Positions 45,801 to 57,800 of a stretch of DNA of 64,000 nt are shown here, piece after piece. The stretch is taken from the NCBI GenBank assembly GCA_037893245.1, contig JBAIAA010000409.1:1-64000 (forward strand), in the 5' to 3' direction. Origin of the DNA: Crossaster papposus (lineage: Eukaryota; Echinodermata; Asteroidea; Velatida; Solasteridae). The first letter of the stretch is position 1. The number at the start of each line of letters is the position of its first letter. A program made the translations under genes and the position numbers. The notes beneath the pieces were generated by a model. That model did not search any database. It worked only from the letters and a program-made list of their open reading frames with translations, and was not told where the DNA came from.

Positions 45801-48800
45801 CAGAACATTCTTGCTTAAAAAAATCAGCTTACCAGCCACAACTCCATGTGATGTATATTATTTGTGATTGGTACTTGGCTGTTGTTAGCTTAGCAGAACA
45901 ATCGCATGGAATGTTGGCTCCTTACCCGATTTATTAAGCAATGGTTTTCAGCTCTATGAAATTGGCCGCCAGTGTTTATACTTTTGAACTTTTTGCATCA
46001 ACGTTTCCAATGAATATCGGCATCTATACGCGTCACTAACGGATAATCGTGTTCATGGCTCTTTTTGCTGTTTTGACCGTAGTCCAAAAAAACATTCGCC
46101 GGATGTGCATGAGATATGGGTCAAATGTTTGCGTTTACAAGAATTAAAGGTAGTATACACCATTGGTACTTGCTTGAATTATCATGAATGGGTGGATTTG
46201 GGGGGTTGTATTTTATATATCGTTTAACTGAACTGTCCAAAGTTTTACAATCATGGATGCCAATAAAAGCACAAAAAATTACATTTGTTTTCAACCGGCG
46301 TCGAGCAGTTATTCTTATGTTATTTTTGTTTTCTCGTGATTGCCGTCCGGCGATCGCAACATTTTTCTTACTAAAATTTTATTTTTCGGAATAATTACAG
46401 GATATCTAGAGCAATCATTTTGCTGGATGCCTAGAATCATGATTTAATTTCAAATAAGTAAGATATCTCCTAATAATTCAGTAGTACATTTTTTTGATAT
46501 CTGCAAATAGTGTATCCTACCTTTAAACGACCAAAAATTGAGGCTCAAAATAATGTAATATAATGCTTTGGAATCCAAGCTGAGAACCATTATGCAAGAT
46601 GATACTCACTCACTCCAGTCCGCGTAGTATTGAACAGGTCAAGGCAAAACCGTCAATTGAAGTCTCATACAACGCTACATAATCATTCTTTTTTTTACCC
46701 AGTTGCATTGCATTTTTTTAATCAGACTTATACTACACAAATAAATCACAAGGGAAACTGATTAGATAAATTTGCATACAATTCAAAGTGAAAAAAAAAA
46801 ATCCAAGGCGGGAATCGAACCTGCAACCTCAAGAATACTAACTGAGCTATCTTGCCCTATGTTGGCAGTCTCTCAAATTGTCAGTATCTTTGTTTGATAA
46901 TGTGCTGCTGTGCTGGTGCTTTTTACAGTTTGTTTTCAACCAGCGTCAGGCAGTTGTTCTTGTTGTTCTTGTTTATATAATTCAATTATTCGGATCAATT
47001 ACAGGATATCTATATGTAGCGTAATCATTTTGCTGGATGCCTAGAATCATTATTTACTTTCAAATAAGCAAGATATTTCTTAATAATTCGGTAGTAGTTT
47101 TGTTTTTATATGCAAATGGTGTATCCTACTGTCGACCCTGGCCACTTCGAGTTTTGATTGGAAAAGGGCACATCAAGTTTTAATTTGGTGAAATCCCTGT
47201 TGATACGACTTTTGGTTCAAAATTTACAAGTAATTTTGAGTAACGACACATTGAAAAGAATATAAGAGAGAAAATCAGGTTTAAAGTTATATTATTCAAT
47301 TATAAGGCGTTGAAATGAAGCTTGACATTTTAAAAGAATAATACATAAAGCAAAACACATAAAATACAAATATTTCTAAACTTCGTTTTTCTTAAAGCTA
47401 GCAATTTTGGGCGATGATCTAACTCAGGGTTGAAAATTCACTTTTTTGACCTGTTCCCTTTTGAATTTTTTTTTTTTTTTAATTCACTGTTTAAAAGTTG
47501 AATAGACTGGATTTCCGATTACTTTTGGCAAAAAAATTTAACAATATTGAAAATTCCACCCCAGCACATATAAAATTCTGTGCTGAGGCCTTCCACATCT
47601 CAAAATTAGAATTCCCGACTTCCGAAACCATTTTACTTGATGGCATCACAAATTGTGAGTAAACTTACTGTAAGCTTGGGTCCCAGGTGGAACGGCACAA
47701 TGACCATGAGTTGGTATGCTATTGGATCAATGCCCAGCTCAGTGAATGCCGTATCTAGGAAGCCTTCCATGGTATGCATGTTCAGCTTGAACTGTAGAGA
47801 AGAAACGCAGATAAAAAGTTAACTGATAGTACAGGCTTTGCATGGACTGAAAATCAGGCGATTACAAGCCCCTCTTTAACCAGTTCGCGCCGATTGACGT
47901 ATATAAATGCAAAGCTTTCCCCAGATTCAAAACGAATGACGCATGAACACGCAACGAGCAAGGCCGGAAATGTCAGTCAGCAGCGAGCAAGGCTGGAAAT
48001 GCGTGGGTGTGCTTCCCGGCATTATCGGCCTGAACCCGCTTCAAATCGAGTTTCGCTAAAACTAATCCCGCCCCGTGGCTCGGTGATGTTAAAATAATCT
48101 GCGAACTGGTTAATTTTGGTAAAGTAAATTTGAATCAAGTTTGGTTTTTTTTCATTTCAAAACGACTTTATACCGTAAACCTATTCACTCAACTCTAATG
48201 AACAAATTATGAAGAGGTTCCTGTGGTACAAAATGTGATTTTCTTGCGCAATTTACAATCAGTGTCAAAGCAGTTTTTGGTGATCAGTGTGCATCACACT
48301 GCGCAGTAGCCGTGGCTTTGTTGCCATTTTGTGATTGGACAGTTAATGACGTACAGTTGTTCTTAATAACTCCAACCCGAGTACGATTGGCCGAGAGCTA
48401 GTCACATAATTATGTCTGAATAGTCTAAACCCTCAATGTCAAACTTTTCATTGTATATTTGTGACCACGAAATGAGCGGAAAGTCGCACATGTCCAAAAC
48501 GAGTTATTGGCCAAAACGTTCATTTTTTAAGTGGGAGGTCGGTTTCGAGTTGTTAACGTTTTTACATACAAAAAAAACCTTCTTTATCATATCCCAACAT
48601 TTTATAGCTCAATTAAAACTAAAGTGTGTTTTTTGGTGGCTGAATTGCACTCATTGATACAGTATAGTTGGCACGGTTCACGAAATTTGAACTCCGTTTT
48701 CTCAAAACAAGGGAGCATGACTTCAGCTATTTCAAATGAGTATAGCAGCAGCTAGGAATAAGATACAGCAATACACAATACATCATTTGAAAGCTTAGGA

Positions 48801-51800
48801 CTTCTTCTTTCTTGAAATGTAATAATGTCAATTTTGTTATTTTGCGACTTTTCACCCATTTCGTGGTGCCAGGTCACATTTTTCAGACACCCTGTTAACG
48901 GCGGAGAAATAAGGTGTCTAAAAACCTTGGTCCGTCGCACCTTGACTTGTTCCTGGAGTGAGGGGTTCCGGAAGGGTGATGACAGCCGTGACACGCAGCG
49001 GACCTCTGGGGTCAGGGCTTCGTAGCCGTAGCTGACACGGTCCTTGTGCTTGGTGTTAGTCGCCACCATGGAGGGAAAGAAGACTTGAGGGTTAGGGGAG
49101 TCGCTGTCTGAGAGGACACCAGCGCGCACGGAGCAGCCGCCCACATCGATGATAGCCACATGCTAGGGTGTGGAAATTAACAAAACAATTATTCCTTTTT
49201 TTTAATGTGTAGATAAGTTTAAAGGGATCGTATACGTTTGGTAATTACTCCAAAAATTGATGGCAATAAAAAATTACTTGGTAAGAAGTACAGCAGCTTT
49301 GGATAGTATAATGCATTTTGAGAAACTTTTCACTTCGAAGTACTGCGGTTTATGGAAAAATATCACCTTTTATCCCCCAAAATTTGAATCTGAGAAGCGT
49401 TACTGCAGTGACGTTTCTCAGAGTGTGTATTCCAATGCAGATTATTCTTCCTGTGTGGACAAACTGAAACCGCTCCAGAATTTCGGCAATATCTAAAAAT
49501 CGCTACCACCTTTTGAAATGAAATTTGTACAGGTTAGTTTTATGGTATATACATGTATCTATAACTATATAGGATTGAAACAAACAGTGGGTTCCAATTA
49601 CCAAACGTATACGATCCCTTTAAAGTGTTGATTTAACCATAAATCACACTGGTAGTTTCTTAATTATGTTTACTATTTAACCCCTTGACGCCAGTATTAC
49701 CGACGTCCCACTTCTCCATGCACCAAAATATTATGCATAATGACTGCACAGCTGCCTTCGTCTTGTAGCTGCACTGCACAATAAACCTAGCGTGCAGCTG
49801 CCACACAGGGCGTGTTCTACAAAATACATGTACATGTAGCACATCTGTACTGTCCACAGCATTCTCGTCGTCAAGGGGTTAAGGCCCAGTCACACCGGGC
49901 CTACGATCAGGTTACAACCCACTGTAGCTGTGACCAAAAAATGTTTGAATCACGAGCAAATCGTAGAAAGAACGCGCGACTGGTTGCAGAGGTCGTGGGT
50001 GATCACCAGAGCAAAATCTATCGCAGCAACGTCGATGGTCATGTTCAAAAACATCTGACCTGCAATTTTAAATCGTACAAGGTTGCGGACAGGTCTTACA
50101 TGGTCGTACCACCAGTCTCGCATGGTCACACCACCAGTTGGGGATGATCGCGAGTCACGCAGTCGCACGATTGGTTGTGCGATTGGTTAAGAGAAACTCC
50201 ACCCATATGTTAAAGAGTGTCAATTGCCATTGTGACTTGATTTGTATTTCATTTTTTTCGGTTTCGGTAATCATATAAAACAGAGATTTTCTCGCACTGC
50301 GCTTACCGTCATGTGAGCCGCCATTTTGTTGTGGTTTATCGGTTCATTTGAAATATTGTGACGTAGTGTCTGCACCATCAATAGCCCGATCGATAGCGGC
50401 CCTGCACGCGCAAAGAATGCAAGTGAACCCTTTTGTGTACGGCATAGTGTATACCTAATGTGTACTGTACATGTGAAAGTGGCCTCAAAATCATACGGAG
50501 AAGGACCTGATGCCATAATTACTAGCTCACAGATGTTCCATTCTTCTCAGAAAATACAATAGTTTGTGGCGCGTCAAGTCGATATTCTGCACAGAAATGC
50601 AATACATGTACATGTACTCGCAATAGTCGGGCGCCGTACGTCTGAATATTGTAGTTAATTGGCCGCGTCAAGGTGGGATACCAGTGCGAACAACGGGCAA
50701 TAAAGCGATGTGCATTGAGGTGCAGACACTACGTCATAATGTCCCGGGCGAGGCGGGAAATTTGAACAATATGGCCGCGCCCTTGTACTTCTGAATGGCA
50801 AGAAATCGTGAATTATAATAGGCGCGTATGTCGTTCTCGATAACAAATCAAAACAAATTCTCTGCGGAGTCAGTATGTTACCATATATTCTTTTAGACTA
50901 GGTAAACAATTATTGAGCCTGGAATTTCCCTTTAAAGAGCAATCTCAGTACGCGACCAATAATGGAGATCGTAGCAAACATTGCCGATTGATCGTACCTC
51001 GTCCAAATTGCCACTAATCACACGATCCGGAAATCGTATAACCCGGTGTGACTGAGGCTTAAAGGAGAGGACCTCGTCCATCAAAATCCATCCCTCAACA
51101 TTTGCTGTACTAAATACCAACACCCAAATCCACCTATTTCTAAAAATATTACAGCAAAAGCAAATGTGTATGTATTTAAAGGTAGGATACACCATTGGTA
51201 ATAACTTGAATTATCATGAATAGGTAGATTTAAGGGGTTGTATCTTATAGTAAATATCATTTAACTGACGTGTCTGAAGTTTTACAATTATGGATGCCGA
51301 GAAAAGCACGAAAAACAGCGATTGTTTTCAACCGGCGTCAAGCAGTTATTCTTATGTTATCTTTGTTTTTTCGCGATTGAAATACCAAATTGCAACAAAT
51401 TCAATTGGTCCTATATGTCTTTCAATGCTGCATTAGTTTTTCAGGTCCATTACACTCAGAGAACACATTCAGATCAGCTCAGGATATCTCTCGTTAAGAA
51501 TTTACATCCACAGGCAAGAAAGGCCTCTTGGGATTACTACTTGTAATGCACTACTTGGCAGTAGGATATGTCAATTGTGAATTAGGATAGACCACCCGCT
51601 ATCATCAATGACAAAGCTGGGGCAACCGTAGCCTAGGTTGGACGAAGTTCTTTATTGCATTACGACTGACGTCCAGGGTATCAATGTTTCCTGCCATAGC
51701 GAAAAATTTTACTACAACTTTTTTTTCATATTTTTACCTGATAAAGGAAGCCAAAATCTCGCTTATGTATTCCTTGTGTCTGGAACTACAGATCGTCATG

Positions 51801-54800
51801 GGTTATTAAAAGTTAATGTGTCTTTAGGCAACTTATTTACAGAAAATAAATTTCAAATCCATGCTTTTGGACGTGAGCATCATGTACGAACTCTCTACAA
51901 TCCCTACAATGTGTGCGCGGGTACCGTGCACGCGCCTGGCTCATCAGTTGTAGACCGGCGCGGCAGGAAACATTGATACCCTGGACTCCGTCGTGTTGTA
52001 CACAACGGAGGAGTCCAACCTGGGCTATAGGGCAACCGCACAGTGGACATGTGCAAGTCCACAATCAGTTCCCTCTTCCTGCATCCTGTGGACAACTTTT
52101 GTTCTCAGGTCCACACATAGAGCTATATTAAATTACTAGAGCGCTGGCTCGATGTACAAAGTGATGCCTGCATGCTGGGCGTATCCATGTTTGTGCACAA
52201 ACCTATGGAAACCTCCAAAATTTGTACCGCGTTTGTACGCTTATTTTCATATCTGCGTTTGTATTCTATACAGTGCGTTACCGAAGCCGCTACGCCCAAA
52301 ACCGAACCGATTGATTTAGCAAATGAGCGCAAACATCGCAAATGCGTGTGCGATCCGCGCGCTGCATGATGATGATTTTGCCGTGACTTTCTTTACATTT
52401 GCATGACGTGCCTAAGTTGTTTGTGTCTGTTCTACTTGAACGCGCGTTGCATATAGTACACGTTCAAAATTCAATCCATCAATTTTTTTTATGCTCTACA
52501 AGCACGCACCTGAATTAAAAATGTCTGCGTGCAGAATGGATTCAAAGTATCTCTGCGCATAAGAATGAAGAGTTATCGCTCTAGTAATTTAATACAGCTC
52601 TATGGGTCCACAAAATGTATGCAAGGTTCGAGCACACAAACATCTTGACAGTTACGGGTACCACTATTGTGTACCACTATTGTCCACCACTATTGTCCAC
52701 CTTTAATTCCTTACTACCGGTACTGTTCTCCCGCATTTGTTCCTTTTAAAATCTATTTAAACTCCATAGCATTTCTCTTACAGGGTGGGTTCCCATTACT
52801 CCTATTGCACCCTTGTACCCCATAAATCCGTTTATAAAACCTCACCCACAGATTCTGTGTTTTGATTGGCCAAGAGTTAGTCATATGGCATTTTCTATTT
52901 TTACTATCTTTCTGTGCCCGGCCAAAAGTAATATACCCGTAGCAACCAAATGTACACATAGTTGCATTACCGTTGAAGGATCAGAGTCAGTCACCTGACA
53001 GCTTATCGTCCCAGCTGCTCATTGTATCATTTGATAGCTGCTAGAATGAATGACCAGCCATATCGATGTGTCCTGATCCTTCTTGATAAAAAGACGGTTA
53101 CTTCTGGAGTTAGTTTGGAAGTCAGCGTGTAATGGCTGATGCGAGTCAGGAGACTCTTGTTGAAAACCAATAATTTTACTAGCTTGTTTAATCCCAAGTC
53201 CCACTGAAGCCGGATATGCTACGGATAGCCCCCGGATCGCCCAGAATGGCCCCGGATGAAACAGACGTTTGACCCCGGATATGAACCGTAGTGCATCCGG
53301 GGTGATCCGTAGTGTATACAGGTTTTGTTGGGACTGGGGCTTTAACTACCGTATGTGTCTAACCCACGACGTCTGCACTTCGCGAAAGCAAACTCGAATT
53401 TGTGACATCACGGCAAGATTTTGTGCTGCAAATTTGCAAATGTTGAAGACATTTCAACTCCGGCAAATTTTCGCTTCATATGAAGCAAGATATGAGACGG
53501 AGGGACCCCCCCCCCCCCCCCCCCCCCACCCCTCCTTTATGGTGGTCATTGTGCTTGCGGAATGTTGTGGTTCCTCAGGAATTGTTAAGTGCGTTATAGG
53601 TAACAATAGTCTAGAGAGAGAGTGTATAGGTATTGGGGGCTAAAGGGGAGTCCCTCGGTCTCATATCATGCTGGGTATAATTTGCTTTGAGTGAAGTACC
53701 GGTATGAACCGACATTAAGACTAACCTTTCTAATAGTATGCGGGGTGGGTGATTTGGGCGTCATGTTGTATACACCACTCTCTGCATTCAGTATGATTTT
53801 CCAATCCTCAAACTCCAAACGGCTGCTGCAGCGAAGCAGTAGAACACGGCCCCTCTGAGAACAGGGAGAAAGTCAGGCTGGTTTAAAGGGAATTGTGGCG
53901 GATCTCCACAGTTTGCAGGTTGTTTTTGTATCAGTAAAGTAAAAGGTACCAGTAGGATACCATTGGTAATTGCTTGAATTATCATGAATACATGTAGGTG
54001 GATTTGGATGGTTGTATTTTATAGTAAATATCGTTTACCTGACCTGTCCGAAGTTTTACAATCATGGATGCCAAGAAAAAAGAGAGAAAAACGGCGTTCG
54101 TTTTTAACTGGCGTCGGGCATTTGTTATTGCCGTCTAGCAATCGTTATTTTTCTTAAACAAAATTTGTTGTAACAATTACAGGTTATCTAGTGCAATCAT
54201 TTTGCTGGATGCCTAGAATCAATATTTACTTTCAAATAAGTAAGATATTTCTAAATAATTCGGTAGTAACCATTTTTTATATATGCAAATGGTGTATCCT
54301 ACCTTTAAGTTTGTTTTCTCAGTAAAGTTATGAGTATCTACATGAACTTTGAAAAAAACGGTACCAAATACTACAACCCACGGCGTGTAATGCATTAACA
54401 CGGGTTACGGCAATAAGAGATCTTCCTTTGTGAATCCCATGTGCTCTCGTACGGCCACCAGCCCCCTGACACAGGGAGCTGCTGGCCTGCGACTTATTCA
54501 GGGTTTCGTCTGCATTTCGTCTGCTTTTTCGTCTGCTTTTTCGTCACTTGGAGTAAAAACCCAGAGAGAAACAGATTTATTGGATGCCCACCCACCCATG
54601 TAAACACCAGCAATCACCAAATCAAAAATTGAGATATGGGTATAAAAATTCTGTGGAAACAGAGCTTTCCATTGGTATTGGAGGTTTGATACTCAAGATT
54701 TGTTTTATTTTTATTTTTTTAGTCTGGAGTCTTAATACAGAGATTATGAGAAAACGGGCATTTCTTGCAAGAAATTGTGTGAACGCGCAAAGAAAGACAT

Positions 54801-57800
54801 AGTCAAAATTGTCTAAAAAAATTAGTTTTTCTGGTCTGATCGTCCTGAAAAATTGGGAATTGATTGTTGGGGATTTAAGGCGCTTTCACACTTTCACACA
54901 AGTCTCGGGGTTGGAACCGGTTCCAACCCCGAGATTTTTTCAACCCTTTTCACACTACTAAAATTTCAACCCGGTTCCAACCCGGGTAGCAGGCTCTAGC
55001 CGGATCGAAATCAACCCTGGTGGGGACCAGGGTTGAAAATCTCAACCCGGATTGAAATTGCAATTTTCGGCGTGAACCGTGTCAAAAATGATAGTGTGAA
55101 CCGCCTCGAGTTGAGTTTGCTTACCGCTGATCCGTGTTGAGTTGTGGCGCGAAATCCTACGGAAATCGGACACGCGGTACAAAGGTCAATAAACAATCAG
55201 TTGTGCGATCGACGTGGCACGTACATGTACATGTATGAGTACGAGTGAGGGTGTACATTTACATTTATTTGTATGGTATGTACCCCCGGTACATGTACTG
55301 GCACGTTACGCATGTTTTGCATGCGCTAGCACACACGTGGTTCTTCACCAAACCCCAACACAACAGCAACAACACGCACTTACTCGGACATTTCTCTTCA
55401 ATTTTGTTCGGAACAAAAATGGGTCTCAAAAAGTCCGACAATAAAGCTGAAAGACCGACATGAAACTTGGAAGGACAAAGAAGTAAAGGCCATGTTGACG
55501 ATTAGGTCGGACGATTAGGTCGGACGATTAGGTCGGACGATGTGGTTGAGTCGCAACTGGACGGCACGACAAGAGATAAGGTGTTCACGAAAATGTCTGA
55601 GGATCTCGAAGGCCAGGGAATTCACGACAAAACGCCGAGCCAGTGCCGCATAAATTAACAAATTTGAGGTGGGATTATAAGCATTGTGGGATCGGGAAAT
55701 CATCACAGCGCGCCTTTTTGAATGTGATCCGTGTTGAGAAATGTGTAGTGTGAATGCACGGCGGCCCTAGCCAGATTGAACGTTACACGGTTCACTAGCG
55801 GCTGGTTCGCGGCATGAACAGTGTGAACGTTGCGTCTCCATGATCCGTGTCGAAAACAACCCATGCTGAACCAGGTTGGAACTGGGTTGGTTTCAACACG
55901 GTTCGAAACGGAGATAGTGTGAAAACGCCTATAGTCTTAAAAAAACCATATAATCTAAAAACCGACCACCCCTTCAAATTTTGACTTTGACTGGCCGTAC
56001 TGGGAAATCACTCCGTGCGACTTTACGCTCATTTTGTGATGACAGGTCACATATGACCTTTAGGCTCAGTAGGTTACAAGTAATGTGCCACCTTGGCCTT
56101 CTAAACCTTTCCTTCCAGCTAATTCTCCTCGGCCAATTGGCTCATCACATTCAGCAGAGGATAGCCTAACAGCTTGTCATTTCTTTCCCTCCCCCCAGGG
56201 AGTCTAGGGTGTCAAGTAACTTGCAGCCTTAATGACAGGAAATCCACTCCTAGACAACTGAACAAGGCAGTCATTCAAGGGTTGCTTGAAGGGGCATTCC
56301 GCCAGGAAATGCCACCACTTAATTGTTTTATATTTGTTTTACATGTATTTCAAAACGCCTACATTATAGTTGAAGTAAAACCAACCTAATGTCTTACTGT
56401 TCCCAAGAAAAGAAGGAAAAAACAAAAAACGAACCACCAAACGGATGTTTACATCTAGGGCCAATTTCATAGAGCTGCTAAGCACAAAAATTTGCTTAGC
56501 ACAAAAAAGTCTTGCTCATTAAAAACAGGTTACCAGCCAAAATTCTACTGGTTTTACACGCTAATCCCCAAACCAGCTGAATAACTACCATAAACAATGA
56601 AGATCACGTAACATTTTTGTTTTTGCCAAGGATAAATGTTCATGCTAAGCAAATTTTTGTGTTTAGCAGCTCTATGAAATTGGCCCCTAACGCGGCCCAG
56701 GGAGAAAGACTCAAAAAGATAAAAAAAAGATAAGAAAAATGAGGCAGAGAGAAAATTAATAGAGACGAAGAACTGCAACGAGAGAGACTGCGTGCGCGGC
56801 GGGAACATATTGTAGGCTAGGTTCGGGTGGTCCGTTCTTGACACGCGAAACTCGTTCTTGCGTCAAAGGGCACCCAAGAACATTGCACATGGAACAGAAT
56901 CCTACTATTTATATTGGATGAGTATATGATTTATACACGCTAGACACCGGAACTTATAAAGTGACAGAGTGGGCCATGCTGGCTTGTCATACTGTCTTGT
57001 CATACTGTCTTGTCATACTGTCTTGTCATACTGTCTTGTCATACTGTCTTGTCATACTGTCTTAATGTCATACTGTCTTGTCATACTGTCTTGTCATACT
57101 GTCTTGTCGTACTGTCTTGTCGTACTGTCTTGTCGTACTGTCTTGTCGTACTGTCTTGTCGTACTGTCTTGTCGTACTGTCTTGTCATACTGTCTTGTCA
57201 TACTGTCTTGTCATACTGTCTTGTCGTACTGTCTTGTCGTACTGTCTTGTCATACTGTCTTGTCATACTGTCTTGTCATACTGTCTTGTCATACTGTCTT
57301 GTCATACTGGCTTGTCATACTGTCTTGTCATACTGTCTTGTCTGACTGTCTTGTCATACCGTAGGGTCTTTTTTGGCACTGTCTGCATCATGCGGTGGTT
57401 GAGTGACTCACCGAGTCTGTGACCTCAATGCATTTGTTGCTGATCTCCGTAATACGGCCGCCCACAAGCTGGATGTAGCCCAGAGACTTCTTGGCTTTGT
57501 GGTCCTGTAAGGGATCGGTTAAAGAGAAGCTGATGGCTGATGTGATCTTTAATAAAGATGAACTACGTGTATCTGTGGTACCGGTACATTTTGAAGTTTC
57601 ATAATGTTTGTATTGATTACGAGTGCAGTGCCCGTTCGAAATGTGTCTGTTCAGAATAGGCAAATTGTGTGTCTCCGATCCTCCAACATGGCAGTATAGA
57701 GCGAAGTGCCCGTTTAAAATGTGCAGCAGTGTGTGGCGGGCCCCCAATATTAAAAGATTCATGAAAACTAAGAGTGAGTTAAGTTTAATAAATTTATATT

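Larger units (their letters stand above)
54618..56055. mobile_element. MITE-D, inverted and split by a Harbinger-like element
   Basis: 54618-54877 and 55934-56055 together match the copy at 32543 in reverse (AAATTGAGATATGGGTAT to CGACTTTACGCTCATTTTG and GGTCACATATG). The outer left TIR is lost. The break falls where the other copy reads GGGGATTTAGTCTT. Confidence 0.82.

Noticed and set aside
55214-55463. Forward ORFs of 72-76 codons in the Harbinger-like element
   Set aside because: They cross the subterminal region and do not align with the Myb-like frame, except for its first codons; no independent support.
56969-57422. Three overlapping forward ORFs of 111-131 codons rich in Ser, Cys, Leu and Val
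   Set aside because: They are translations of a 13-bp minisatellite, which stays open in every frame; no start context, splice sites or homology.
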